Below the pieces are notes generated by a model. It saw nothing but the letters and a program-made list of their open reading frames with translations, made no database searches and was not told the DNA's origin. A program made the position numbers and the translations under genes. A stretch of DNA of 64,000 nt from Pseudomonas asiatica (GTDB taxonomy: Bacteria > Pseudomonadota > Gammaproteobacteria > Pseudomonadales > Pseudomonadaceae), in contig NZ_BLJF01000001.1 of assembly GCF_009932335.1 (NCBI RefSeq), positions 682,001 through 746,000 of the forward strand, in the 5' to 3' direction. Positions within the stretch are counted from its first letter, which is position 1. Each line of letters begins with the position of its first letter. This document shows positions 9,237-17,730 of this stretch, one piece after another.

Positions 9237-10019
9237 TCAGCGCGTGGCAATCCAGATCAGCAACCCCGCCTGGAACACCGCAAACGCCACCAGGCAGGTA
9301 ATGGTAAAGCGCAACCCGCTGTCTTCACGCTGGTACTTGGCAACCCGTTCATCCCGCTCACGCAGTTGCCCTTCCTTCTCCTGCAACTGCTGGTCAGCCT
9401 GCTGCAGCAGGCCGGCAGCATCCAGTATCCCCACTCGCTGCAAGCGCTCGCTGTTCCACGCCCCCTTGAGCTCGCCCACCGTCATTTCCACGGTACGGCC
9501 CTTCAGATGCTGGCTGTCCTCGTACTCCACCCCGATACCCATCGCGCGCAGGCAGTGGTCACGACGCAGGCGTGAGTCTTCGTTCAGCGCATCCTTGCTC
9601 GGCAGCGCCATGCCCTCGATCCGGTAGTGCGACCACTTGCGCTGCAGCCACTGCGCGGCCTGGGCCAGCAGGAAGCGGCCGATGCCACGGTTCAGCGGCT
9701 CCAGTTGCAGGCCATGTTCATTGCCAATGCGCACCAGACGCGCGGAGTGGTCGACGCGAATGTCCAGGCGGTTCTGTTCCTTGTGCACCTTCTGCCCGGG
9801 CAGCTGGATTTCCATGCGCAGCAGGCTGTGGGCCTTGTCGTGGCGCTCGGCATAGCCGAACTGCACGAAGCGCAGGGGCCGCGCGCCGGTGTTGCGGTCG
9901 GTGGGCAGGGCGGCCAGGCGCAACAGCTGGAAATGTTCGGCGGCCAGATCGGCCCAGGGCAGGGCAGGGCTTTCCTCGGGCTCTTCGGCTGGCTCTACGG
10001 CGGCGGGGGCGGTTGTCAT
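9237..10019 (-). CDS. Conserved protein with coiled coil and C-terminal membrane anchor
   Basis: The 260-residue protein begins with an acidic, alanine/proline-rich stretch (about 25 residues). A globular region of about 150 residues follows. It then has a predicted coiled coil near residues 195-232 (LLQQADQQLQEKEGQLRERD) and one C-terminal hydrophobic helix (TITCLVAFAVFQAGLLIWIA), so it is probably a tail-anchored inner-membrane protein facing the cytoplasm. No recognised domain or catalytic motif was found. It is flanked by repeats on both sides and appears monocistronic. Confidence 0.65.
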   Translation of the reverse strand: MTTAPAAVEPAEEPEESPALPWADLAAEHFQLLRLAALPTDRNTGARPLRFVQFGYAERHDKAHSLLRMEIQLPGQKVHKEQNRLDIRVDHSARLVRIGNEHGLQLEPLNRGIGRFLLAQAAQWLQRKWSHYRIEGMALPSKDALNEDSRLRRDHCLRAMGIGVEYEDSQHLKGRTVEMTVGELKGAWNSERLQRVGILDAAGLLQQADQQLQEKEGQLRERDERVAKYQREDSGLRFTITCLVAFAVFQAGLLIWIATR

Positions 10020-10066
10020 CAGGGCTTGTCCTTGGGTACGGGCATGCGGCAGGGGCTGCTGCGCAG

Positions 10067-10155
10067 CCCATCGCCGGCAAGCCAGCTCCCACAGGGACCG
10101 CAGGGCATTCAGGCCTATCGTGTTCCTGTGGGAGCTGGCTTGCCGGCGATGGGGC
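10067..10155. repeat. REP type A-prime inverted pair
   Basis: Copies of atcgccggcaagccagct plus cccacag and the complement, with a 28-bp spacer. They lie between two minus-strand genes. Confidence 0.86.
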
Positions 10156-10219
10156 GCGCCAGCGGCCCCAAAGTTCCGCTAATACTGAAATATCGGCCGT
10201 ACCGGCCAAGACCTGAGGG

Positions 10220-11182
10220 TCAGGCAGAAGGCAAATGCTGGATAAACGTCACAATCTGCTCGCCAAGCTCCCTTGCCAGCGGCAGTTCAGGGTTGAGGTA
10301 GCTGTCGCGCTGTTGGCTCATTGCCTTGGGGCTGATGCGCAGCATGTGGTTCATGCCATCGATCAGCACCAGTTGGGCATCCGGCTTAGCCGCCTTCAGT
10401 CGTTCGGCGTCGATCACGCCCACCTGCACGTCGTTGCGCCCCTGCACGATCAGCGCGGGCATGGGCAGGCGGGCGAAGGCCGCCGCCGGGTTTTGCTGGA
10501 ACAGCGAAATCAGGTAGGGCTGCACGCTAGGGCGGAACACCTGACGCAGCGGCGCTGGTACCTCCAGGCTGGTCTGCCCGGCCTGCAGGCGGTCGAGCAG
10601 GGCGCTGCCGCCGGCCAGTTGTGCCGGCGGCAGGCGCTGTGCCAGCTGTTCGCGCAGCACGTCGGCCAGCGGTCGGCCGCTGCCAGCCAGTGTAATCACC
10701 GCGCTGGCGCCGGCCTGCTCGGCGGCCAGGCTGGCGATCAGCGCGCCTTCGCTGTGGCCGATCAGGATCAACGGGCCGAAGCACGGGTCGGCCTTGAGCT
10801 TGCGGCTCCAGGCGACCACGTCGGCTACATAGCGCTCCACGCTCAGGTCACGCTCGTCGGGCGTGGCCGGCTGGCTGGCGGCCACCCCGCGTTTGTCGTA
10901 GCGCACGCTGGCGATGTGTTCGTTGGCCAGCAGCAGAGCCAGGCGTTTGAGGTTGTCGACCCGGCCTGACGCCGGGTTGTTGCCGTCACGGTCGGTGGGG
11001 CCGGAGCCGGCGATGATCAGCACCACCGGTGGCGGGGTTGGCTGTTGCGGCAGCAGCAGGCTGCCGTGCAGCACGCCCTGGCCGGTGTCGAGGTCGATCG
11101 GGCGTTGCAGCACGGTGGGGGCGGCGGCCTGGGCCAGGCCGGTGCACAGCAGGAAGAAGAGGGCGACGAGGCGCGACATCAT
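10220..11182 (-). CDS. Secreted alpha/beta-hydrolase (serine hydrolase)
   Basis: This 320-residue protein has a clear signal peptide (LVALFFLLCTGLAQAAA, cleavage near residue 20-22). An alpha/beta-hydrolase domain follows with oxyanion-loop region IIAGSGPTDRDGNN, nucleophile elbow GHSEGALIA and a late Asp/His pair (QGRNDVQVG, DGMNHML). It is probably a periplasmic esterase or peptidase-like hydrolase (S33/DLH-like); the substrate is unknown. Two adjacent ATGs occur at 11182/11179. It is transcribed divergently from aroC. Confidence 0.83.
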   Translation of the reverse strand: MMSRLVALFFLLCTGLAQAAAPTVLQRPIDLDTGQGVLHGSLLLPQQPTPPPVVLIIAGSGPTDRDGNNPASGRVDNLKRLALLLANEHIASVRYDKRGVAASQPATPDERDLSVERYVADVVAWSRKLKADPCFGPLILIGHSEGALIASLAAEQAGASAVITLAGSGRPLADVLREQLAQRLPPAQLAGGSALLDRLQAGQTSLEVPAPLRQVFRPSVQPYLISLFQQNPAAAFARLPMPALIVQGRNDVQVGVIDAERLKAAKPDAQLVLIDGMNHMLRISPKAMSQQRDSYLNPELPLARELGEQIVTFIQHLPSA

Positions 11183-11256
11183 TCGGTACTACATGGGGAG
11201 ATGAGGGTTTGACCCAGTGTTTGCGGGAAGGTTCTTGGGCCTTGCCTGGCAGGTTC

Positions 11257-11357
11257 GGCCTCTTCGCGGGCTCGCCCGCTCCCACAGGTTTACCACAGGC
11301 CTGAGTCGTGTGGGGTACCTGTGGGAGCGGGCGAGCCCGCGAAGAGGCCAGCACAGG
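11257..11357. repeat. REP type A inverted pair
   Basis: Copies of ggcctcttcgcgggctcg plus cccgctcccacagg face each other in the divergent gap between the hydrolase and aroC, ending about 60 bp before the aroC start. Confidence 0.88.
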
Positions 11358-11418
11358 CGATCAATCCATCTGTATACTGCCGCTTTCGTTCACTTCAGGC
11401 AGATCTCGCGGAGCGTCC

Positions 11419-12510
11419 ATGTCCGGCAATACCTACGGCAAGCTGTTCACTGTCACCACCGCTGGCGAGAGCCATGGCCCGGCGTTGGTCGCCATTGTCG
11501 ATGGATGCCCACCGGGCCTGGAGATTTCTCTCGACGACCTGCAGCACGACCTTGACCGGCGCAAGCCCGGCACCAGCCGGCACACCACCCAGCGCCAGGA
11601 AGCCGACGAGGTGGAAATCCTCTCCGGCGTGTTCGAAGGCCGCACCACCGGCTGCTCGATCGGCCTGCTGATCCGCAACACCGACCAGAAGTCCAAGGAC
11701 TACTCGGCGATCAAGGACCTGTTCCGCCCGGCCCACGCCGACTACACCTACCACCACAAGTACGGCGTTCGCGACTATCGCGGCGGTGGCCGCAGCTCGG
11801 CGCGCGAAACCGCCATGCGCGTGGCCGCCGGTGCCATCGCCAAGAAATATCTGGCCACCCAAGGCATCACCGTGCGCGGCTACATGAGCCAGCTGGGCCC
11901 GATCGAAATCCCGTTCAAGACCTGGGAGTCGGTGGAGCAGAACGCCTTCTTCAGCCCTGACCCGAGCAAAGTGCCGGAGCTGGAGGCCTACATGGACCAG
12001 CTGCGCCGTGACCAGGACTCGGTGGGTGCCAAGATCACCGTGGTCGCCGAAGGCGTGATGCCGGGCCTGGGCGAGCCTATCTTCGACCGCCTCGATGCCG
12101 AACTGGCCCACGCGCTGATGAGCATCAACGCGGTCAAGGGCGTGGAAATCGGCGCCGGCTTCGCTAGTGTGGCCCAGCGCGGCACCGAGCACCGTGACGA
12201 ACTGACCCCGCAAGGCTTCCTCAGCAACAACGCTGGCGGCATCCTCGGCGGTATTTCCTCGGGCCAGCCGATCGTTGCCCACCTGGCGCTGAAGCCGACC
12301 TCCAGCATCACCACCCCGGGCCGCTCCATCGACATCGACGGCAACCCGGTGGACGTCATCACCAAAGGCCGCCACGACCCGTGCGTGGGCATCCGCGCCA
12401 CGCCGATCGCCGAGGCGATGATGGCCATCGTGCTGATGGACCACCTGCTGCGCCACCGCGCGCAGAATGCCGATGTGAAGGTGAATACCCCGGTGCTGGG
12501 CCAGCTCTGA
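11419..12510 (+). CDS. aroC: Chorismate synthase
   Basis: This 363-residue FMN-dependent enzyme catalyses the last shikimate-pathway step, EPSP to chorismate. Family signatures are present in order: [18 protein letters not shown] near the N-terminus, [10 protein letters not shown] near residue 130, and [20 protein letters not shown] in the C-terminal half. Length equals the bacterial standard. ATG 11419 follows gcggagcg. A class II DAHP synthase for the first step of the same pathway is at 39432-40778. Confidence 0.97.
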   Translation: MSGNTYGKLFTVTTAGESHGPALVAIVDGCPPGLEISLDDLQHDLDRRKPGTSRHTTQRQEADEVEILSGVFEGRTTGCSIGLLIRNTDQKSKDYSAIKDLFRPAHADYTYHHKYGVRDYRGGGRSSARETAMRVAAGAIAKKYLATQGITVRGYMSQLGPIEIPFKTWESVEQNAFFSPDPSKVPELEAYMDQLRRDQDSVGAKITVVAEGVMPGLGEPIFDRLDAELAHALMSINAVKGVEIGAGFASVAQRGTEHRDELTPQGFLSNNAGGILGGISSGQPIVAHLALKPTSSITTPGRSIDIDGNPVDVITKGRHDPCVGIRATPIAEAMMAIVLMDHLLRHRAQNADVKVNTPVLGQL

Positions 12511-12522
12511 TTCGCTTGCACT

Positions 12523-12620
12523 GGCCCTATCGCCGGCAAGCCAGCTCCCACAGGATTACCACAAGCCTGAACATTGTGGGGTACCTGTGGGAGCTGGCTT
12601 GCCGGCGATAGGGCCAGTAC
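12523..12620. repeat. REP type A-prime inverted pair
   Basis: Copies of ggccctatcgccggcaag plus ccagctcccacagg are placed between aroC and the MFS gene on the same strand. The second arm ends about 23 bp before the MFS start codon. Confidence 0.88.
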
Positions 12621-12642
12621 CGGCAACCCCATAGGCCACCCC

Positions 12643-13797
12643 ATGCAACCGATCCCCTACTGGCGCCTGTCCAGCTTCTACCTGTTCTACTTCGCCCTGC
12701 TCGGTTCCACCGCCCCGTTCCTGGCGCTGTACTTCGACCACCTGGGCTTCTCTCCGGCACGCATCGGCGAGCTGGTGGCCATCCCCATGCTCATGCGCTG
12801 CATCGCCCCCAACCTGTGGGGCTGGCTGGGTGACCGCACTGGCCAGCGCTTGCTGATCGTGCGCCTGGGCGCGCTATCTACCCTGGCCACCTTCGCCCTG
12901 ATCTTCCTTGGCAAAAGCTACGCCTGGCTGGCGCTGGTCATGGCCCTGCACGCATTCTTCTGGCATGCGGTGCTGCCGCAGTTCGAGGTCATCACCCTGG
13001 CCCACCTGCACGGGCAAACCGCGCGCTACAGCCAGGTGCGCCTGTGGGGCTCGATCGGCTTCATACTCACCGTGGTCGGCCTGGGCCGGCTGTTCGAGTG
13101 GCTGAGCCTGGACATCTATCCGGTGGCGCTGGTCACGATCATGGCCGGCATCGTCGCCGCCAGCCTGTGGGTGCCCAATGCCCAGCCGGTGGAGCAGGGC
13201 GAGCGCAGCGGCGCGGGCGGTTTCCTGCAGCAGCTGCGGGCGCCCGGGGTGGTCGCGTTCTACGCCTGCGTGGCACTGATGCAACTCAGCCACGGGCCGT
13301 ACTACACCTTCCTCACCCTGCACCTGGAGCATCTGGGTTATGCCAGGGGGGCCATCGGTTTGCTGTGGGCACTGGGGGTTGTGGCTGAAGTACTGGTGTT
13401 CATGGCCATGAGCCGTATCTTCGCGCGGTTTTCGGTGCAGCGGGTGCTGCTGGCCAGCTTCGTGCTGGCGGCGCTGCGCTGGCTGTTGCTGGGCAACCTG
13501 GCCGGCGAGCCGGCGGTGCTGGTGTTTGCCCAGGTGTTGCACGCGGCCACCTTCGGCTGCTTCCATGCCGCCAGCATCGCTTTCGTCCAGGCGAGTTTCG
13601 GCGCCCGCCAGCAGGGCCAGGGCCAGGCGCTGTATGCGGCGCTGTCGGGCACTGGCGGTGCGCTGGGGGCGTTGTATTCGGGTTACAGCTGGAAACTGCT
13701 GGGGCCCACCTTCACCTTTGGTATGGCCAGTGCCGCAGCCTTGGCTGCAGCCGTTATCATTGCCCTTTGTTCGCAACCGACCAGGACCCGCCCCTGA
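12643..13797 (+). CDS. MFS transporter, HcaT/PPP-like
   Basis: This 384-residue inner-membrane carrier has about 12 helices and resembles the 3-phenylpropionate/nucleoside-like MFS branch. Its N-terminus is SSFYLFYFALLGSTAPFLAL, and the loop 2-3 motif is GWLGDRTGQR. The substrate is not evident. Start ATG 12643 has only a weak ribosome site (ggccaccccatg). Its stop TGA overlaps the next start (TGATG at 13795-13799), so it is translationally coupled to the cupin gene. Confidence 0.85.
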   Translation: MQPIPYWRLSSFYLFYFALLGSTAPFLALYFDHLGFSPARIGELVAIPMLMRCIAPNLWGWLGDRTGQRLLIVRLGALSTLATFALIFLGKSYAWLALVMALHAFFWHAVLPQFEVITLAHLHGQTARYSQVRLWGSIGFILTVVGLGRLFEWLSLDIYPVALVTIMAGIVAASLWVPNAQPVEQGERSGAGGFLQQLRAPGVVAFYACVALMQLSHGPYYTFLTLHLEHLGYARGAIGLLWALGVVAEVLVFMAMSRIFARFSVQRVLLASFVLAALRWLLLGNLAGEPAVLVFAQVLHAATFGCFHAASIAFVQASFGARQQGQGQALYAALSGTGGALGALYSGYSWKLLGPTFTFGMASAAALAAAVIIALCSQPTRTRP

Positions 13798-14333
13798 TGA
13801 GCATTCTCAGCGTTTTCCACCCCTCCAGCCCGGAACTGCCGAACAAGGTGTTGACCCACCACGACGATATCGTTGCCACCCTGGCCGAGCAGGACGTGCG
13901 CTTTGCCCATGCCGAGCATGGCCTGCGTGTGCGCCCTGGCACTGCCCAGGAGGAGGTACTGGAGGCCTGTCGCGAGCACCTTGACCAGTTGATGACGGCG
14001 CATGGCAGCAAGGCTTTCGTGGTACTCAACCGTGAGGGTGAGGCCCCTGCGCAGGTGGACGTTCGCGATGAGCATGTGCATGACGCCGACGAGGTGTTCG
14101 CCGTGGTCAGCGGGCGGGCTCAGGTTGGCCTGCGTTTGGGGGATTGGGTGTATTCGGTGCTGTGCGAGAAGGGTGACCAGCTGGTGGTGCCGGCGGGGAC
14201 TCGGCGCTGGGTCGAGCTGGGCGATGCGCCGTTTTGCCTGGCGTTGCGGTTGTACGGCAGCGAGGAAGGGATGCAGCCGAGGTTTACCGGGGATGTGACT
14301 GCGCGGGCGTTTCTGGGCATTGATGAGTTGTGA
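13797..14333 (+). CDS. mtnD: Acireductone dioxygenase-like cupin with a lost metal ligand
   Basis: The 178-residue cupin aligns with acireductone dioxygenase (methionine salvage), beginning with the family-typical LSVFHPSSPELPNKVLTH. The first metal-binding motif is intact (EHVHDADEVF: His, His, Glu). The fourth ligand, the His of GTRHWFD in functional enzymes, is arginine here (GTRRWVELG). The segment between motifs is also diverged (VNREGEAP region). The usual partners mtnB and mtnC are not adjacent. It may be catalytically dead or repurposed; the family call is firm, the activity doubtful. Confidence 0.82.
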   Translation: MSILSVFHPSSPELPNKVLTHHDDIVATLAEQDVRFAHAEHGLRVRPGTAQEEVLEACREHLDQLMTAHGSKAFVVLNREGEAPAQVDVRDEHVHDADEVFAVVSGRAQVGLRLGDWVYSVLCEKGDQLVVPAGTRRWVELGDAPFCLALRLYGSEEGMQPRFTGDVTARAFLGIDEL

Positions 14334-14340
14334 TGGCTTT

Positions 14341-14440
14341 GCCGGCCTCTTCGCAGCACAAGGCTGCTCCTACAAGTAAAACGCGACGCTTGAGGCCAGC
14401 GCGGGCCCTGTAGGAGCAGCCTCGTGCTGCGAAGAGGCCA
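14341..14440. repeat. REP type B inverted pair
   Basis: Copies of cttcgcagcacaaggctg plus ctcctacaag and a complement with one change (cctcgtgctg) lie between convergent genes. Confidence 0.87.
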
Positions 14441-14458
14441 GATCAACCAACAAAAAAC

Positions 14459-14731
14459 TCAGCGATAAGTCGGCAGGGCAAACCGCTGCTGGCTCTGCAG
14501 CATCGAAATCACCGGCAATTCACTGGCCTGCTCGGCCAAATCGCGGCGAATCGCACTGATTGCCCAGGACAGCTGCTCGGCACTGTGCAATTGCGCGTAG
14601 GTCAGCACGCGGCGGGTGACCTTGCCATCAGCTGCGCGAAGGGTCAGCAGCACACCGCCGTCTGGGCGGGCCTGGGTATTCACCTGGTAGGCAGAAAATA
14701 CCGAAACGAACTTTTCCTGGATGAGGTCCAT
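14459..14731 (-). CDS. DUF3509 family protein
   Basis: This 90-residue soluble protein begins MDLIQEKFVSVFSAY, the form I know for DUF3509, a family found in pseudomonads with no known function. The sequence has an N-terminal beta-rich part (GGVLLTLRAADGKVTRRVL) and an amphipathic helix (SAEQLSWAISAIRRDLAEQ). ATG 14731 follows caggagttgat. It stands alone. Confidence 0.75.
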   Translation of the reverse strand: MDLIQEKFVSVFSAYQVNTQARPDGGVLLTLRAADGKVTRRVLTYAQLHSAEQLSWAISAIRRDLAEQASELPVISMLQSQQRFALPTYR

Positions 14732-14866
14732 ATCAACTCCTGGCTGTTGCGTGGCAGACGTGAGTTGATGCTTGCAGTGACCGTGCCAGGAAGCTTTTTC
14801 TGAAAAAATCCTTAAAATTCAGTTAGTTATGTGTTTTTTGCCGAAGCGCTATCGTGCAGCCTGCAT

Positions 14867-14901
14867 GGTCGTGCATTTTGCACAGTGCATATTGCACGAC
14901 C
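14867..14901. promoter_or_regulatory. Operator-like dyad upstream of the ankyrin gene
   Basis: Nine-base arms ggtcgtgca (14867-14875) and tgcacgacc (14893-14901) enclose a second small palindrome tgcacagtgca (14879-14889). It lies about 95 bp upstream of the ankyrin ORF. No T tract follows, so it is more like a protein-binding site than a terminator. The binding protein is unknown. Confidence 0.45.
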
Positions 14902-14996
14902 CATGGCCAGCTATCGCCCCGATAGAATCTGAACCTTTGACCCGGCAGCCTTGCCTGACAAAGACTTGGGCAACGATTTCTGCCAGGAGGTTCCAA

Positions 14997-15521
14997 ATGT
15001 CCAGCCAACCCACGCCCACCACCATGACCGACGACGAGACCGCCGCCTTTGCCGAGCAGGTGTTCGAACGTGCCCGCCAGGGCGATGCCGAGATGCTCGG
15101 GCGCCTGCTGGCCAGCGGCCTGCCGGCCAACCTGCGCAACCACAAGGGCGACACCCTGCTGATGCTGGCCAGCTACCACGGCCACCACGACGCAGTGCGT
15201 GTGCTGCTGGCGCATGGCGCCGACCCGCTGATTGCCAACGATAACGGCCAACTGCCCATCGCCGGCGCTGCGTTCAAGGGGGACCTGGCCATGATTCGCC
15301 TGTTGCTGGAGCACGGAGTACCGGTGGACGCCGCCGCGCAGGATGGCCGCACCGCACTGATGTTGGCGGCCATGTTCAACCGTAGCGAAATCCTCGACTA
15401 CCTGCTGGCCCAGGGCGCCGACCCGGCGCGCCAGGATGCCCGCGGTGCCACCGCGCTGATGGCGGCGCAAACCATGGGGGCCGTGGACGCCGCAGCGCGC
15501 CTGCAAGTGCTGGCCGGCTAA
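14997..15521 (+). CDS. Ankyrin-repeat protein
   Basis: The 174-residue protein consists of about four ankyrin repeats after a 30-residue lead. Repeat cores are KGDTLLMLASYHGHHDAVRV, NGQLPIAGAAFKGDLAMIRL, DGRTALMLAAMFNRSEILDY and GATALMAAQTMGA. No signal peptide is seen, so it is probably cytoplasmic. In pseudomonads, small ankyrin proteins often lie beside catalase genes, but none is seen here. ATG 14997 has a strong site (ccaggaggttcca). A downstream gene starts 60 bp later on the same strand. Confidence 0.85.
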   Translation: MSSQPTPTTMTDDETAAFAEQVFERARQGDAEMLGRLLASGLPANLRNHKGDTLLMLASYHGHHDAVRVLLAHGADPLIANDNGQLPIAGAAFKGDLAMIRLLLEHGVPVDAAAQDGRTALMLAAMFNRSEILDYLLAQGADPARQDARGATALMAAQTMGAVDAAARLQVLAG

Positions 15522-15581
15522 CCGCAAGGGGGCATTTGCGGCTATCCTTGGCGACTTTTCACCCGTCGCAGGCCCCCTTTC

Positions 15582-16112
15582 ATGAAAACTCAGTTGCTCG
15601 AATTCATCAGCCTCATTGGCGCTGGCTGCATGCGCGAGGAAGACATCGAGCGCATCGCCGACGAGGCCGCCCAGGCCTACGCCGACCCCGCCGCCTTCCT
15701 GGCCGCCAACCCCGACATCAACTACGACGACAGCTTCCCCATTCCGCTGGGCGAATGGGTGGTGCTGGGCAGCCTGCCGGACACCGTGGTGTTCCAGGCC
15801 GACAGCTACCAGGACCTGTTCCAGCAGATCAGCGATTCGTTCGACCAGAGCGTGCCGTTCACCCTCAAGCCCAAACAACTGGCCCGCACCGAGCCGCTGA
15901 CCGCGCTCAATCGCATTCAGGTGCAGATGGGGGCGCTGAACAAGGAGGCGGGCGGGTATGTGCTGCTCAACTTCAGCCAGTTGCTGGATGACGAGCTGCA
16001 GATGGTGATGGTAGGGCAGAACGACCTGGCGCGGGTGCTGGAGCTGGGGGCTGAGGTGGGGATCAAGGTCGAGCCGGCCCTGGAGGCATTGAAAGTGGCT
16101 GTACACATCTAA
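15582..16112 (+). CDS. Conserved hypothetical protein
   Basis: This 176-residue acidic soluble protein has no recognised domain. The sequence alternates helical and strand-like segments (MREEDIERIADEAAQAYADP; PLGEWVVLGSLPDTVVFQ). The C-terminal half is helical (LLDDELQMVMVGQNDLARVL). It follows the ankyrin gene by 60 bp and may share its transcript. The ribosome site is weak (ggccccctttcatg). It is intact and codon use is like its neighbours. Confidence 0.65.
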   Translation: MKTQLLEFISLIGAGCMREEDIERIADEAAQAYADPAAFLAANPDINYDDSFPIPLGEWVVLGSLPDTVVFQADSYQDLFQQISDSFDQSVPFTLKPKQLARTEPLTALNRIQVQMGALNKEAGGYVLLNFSQLLDDELQMVMVGQNDLARVLELGAEVGIKVEPALEALKVAVHI

Positions 16113-16120
16113 AGGCTGAT

Positions 16121-16221
16121 GGCCCTATCGCCGGCAAGCCAGCTCTCACAGGATCACCACAGAGTTCGAAACCTGTGCTGTACCTGTGGGAGCTGGCTTG
16201 CCGGCGATAGGGCCGGTACAG
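16121..16221. repeat. REP type A-prime inverted pair
   Basis: Copies of ggccctatcgccggcaag plus ccagctctcacagg and the complement fill the convergent gap before the ZIP transporter. Confidence 0.88.
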
Positions 16222-16234
16222 TCAGCCCAGAACT

Positions 16235-17173
16235 TCAGCCCAGTGCGGTATCCAGGAACATCATCACCGCAAACCCACCCATCAACCCCAGGGTCGCCGC
16301 CGTCTGGTGCCCATTGCGGTGGGTTTCGGGAATCACCTCGTGGCTCACCACAAAAATCATCGCCCCCGCCGCCAGCCCCATGCTGACCGGGTAGGCCAAG
16401 GCAAAGCCGGTCGAAATCCCCAGGCCGATCACCGCACCCAGCGGCTCCATCAGCCCCGACCCGATCGCCACCAGCGCGGCTTTCAGGTTCGACAACCCGG
16501 TAGCGCGCAAGGCCAGCGCCACGGCCAACCCCTCGGGGATGTCCTGAATGGCGATGGCGCTGGTCAGCGGCAGGCCGATGTTCATGTCGCCATTGGCAAA
16601 GCTCACGCCAATGGCCATGCCTTCAGGCAGGTTGTGCAGGGTAATCGCCAGCACGAACAACCACACCCGGCTGATGCGCTCGGCCTCCGGGCCGCAAGGG
16701 CCGGTGCTTTCGTGTTCATGCGGGGTGAAGCGGTCCAGGCCCAGCATCAGCAGCACGCCCAGGCCCATGCCCAGCACCACGGTAAAGGCCGCGGCCGGGC
16801 CGTTGCCGGTAATTTCGCGGGCGGCATCCAGGCCCGGCAGAATCAGCGAAAACGAACTGGCCGCCAGCATCATGCCGGCGGCAAAACCCAGCATCACATC
16901 CTGGGTGCGGGCCCTGACATCGCGCAGCACCACTGCCAGCACTGCGCCCAGCGCCGTGGCGCCAAAGCCGGACAACCCGCCCAGCATGGCCAGGTGCAGG
17001 TTGTCGGCATGGTCGCCGTTCACTGCGTTCCACAGGCTGGCGGCCAGCAGTAGCAACACCGCCAGCAGGCTCAACCCGAGGCCGGCGCTGAGCCACGGGG
17101 TGTTCACGGCCTGTCGGCGCCAGGCGTTCAGCAGCGAGGTTGGGGCGGCGCTTTGAGTGTGGGCGGGGGGCAT
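16235..17173 (-). CDS. ZIP-family divalent metal transporter
   Basis: This 312-residue inner-membrane protein of the ZIP family (GufA/ZupT-like) is presumed to import Zn2+ or other divalent metals. The metal-site helices are plain: LHNLPEGMAIG in TM4 and QDIPEGLAVALAL in TM5. A His-containing cytoplasmic loop (TPHEHESTG) lies before them. An N-terminal extension of about 30 residues precedes the first helix. ATG 17173 has a gagg site. It stands alone; no Zur-like box was recognised. Confidence 0.88.
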   Translation of the reverse strand: MPPAHTQSAAPTSLLNAWRRQAVNTPWLSAGLGLSLLAVLLLLAASLWNAVNGDHADNLHLAMLGGLSGFGATALGAVLAVVLRDVRARTQDVMLGFAAGMMLAASSFSLILPGLDAAREITGNGPAAAFTVVLGMGLGVLLMLGLDRFTPHEHESTGPCGPEAERISRVWLFVLAITLHNLPEGMAIGVSFANGDMNIGLPLTSAIAIQDIPEGLAVALALRATGLSNLKAALVAIGSGLMEPLGAVIGLGISTGFALAYPVSMGLAAGAMIFVVSHEVIPETHRNGHQTAATLGLMGGFAVMMFLDTALG

Positions 17174-17298
17174 GTGAACCTCGAATCAGTGAATAACGGC
17201 AGTCTACTCAGGGACCTGTGCCAACCGCCAAGGATTCCCTTCTATCGCCTTGATAGCTGACTATGCTGTGCAGCAAAGCCTTTGACAGGAGTTTTGGC

Positions 17299-17490
17299 AT
17301 GGGGTCGACGTTCAACAGCCTGGTCGGGCTGATCATCCTGGCGCTGGATATCTGGGCCATCCTGAATGTGATCAAAAGTGGCAGTGAAGTGGGCATCAAG
17401 GTGTTGTGGATCCTGCTCATCGCCTTGCTGCCGGTGGTGGGCCTGGTGATCTGGGCGATCGCCGGGCCGCGGGGGAATGTGCGGATCTGA
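17299..17490 (+). CDS. PLDc_N-domain small membrane protein
   Basis: This 63-residue protein has two hydrophobic helices (LVGLIILALDIWAILNVI; KVLWILLIALLPVVGLVIWA) and the PLDc_N-type ending IWAIAGPRG. The PLDc_N domain is the membrane part of cardiolipin synthases but also occurs as small stand-alone proteins of unknown role. ATG 17299 follows acaggag. Confidence 0.75.
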   Translation: MGSTFNSLVGLIILALDIWAILNVIKSGSEVGIKVLWILLIALLPVVGLVIWAIAGPRGNVRI

Positions 17491-17501
17491 ATGCCTATAC
17501 T

Positions 17502-17601
17502 GGCCCTATCGCCGGCAAGCCAGCTCCCACAGGTACTCCACAATGCCAGGGCTTGTGGTGATCCTGTGGGAGCTGGCTTGCCGGCGATAGGGCCGGAACA
17601 G
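17502..17601. repeat. REP type A-prime inverted pair
   Basis: Copies of ggccctatcgccggcaag plus ccagctcccacagg and its complement lie between the small membrane gene and the LtaS-like gene. Confidence 0.88.
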
Positions 17602-17730
17602 ACAAAACCCGCAACACCCCCGTGACAAAATTTTCACATTGGTTTAAACAGAATCCGCACCCGCACAATGCTGCGTTGGTATACACCTGCGCCATATCCG
17701 CAAACCCGCAATCCTAGGACCTTCCCATTC

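Noticed and set aside
12643-14333. Methionine-salvage operon
   Set aside because: Only the mtnD-like cupin is present and it lacks a predicted metal ligand; no mtnA, mtnB or mtnC frame is seen nearby.
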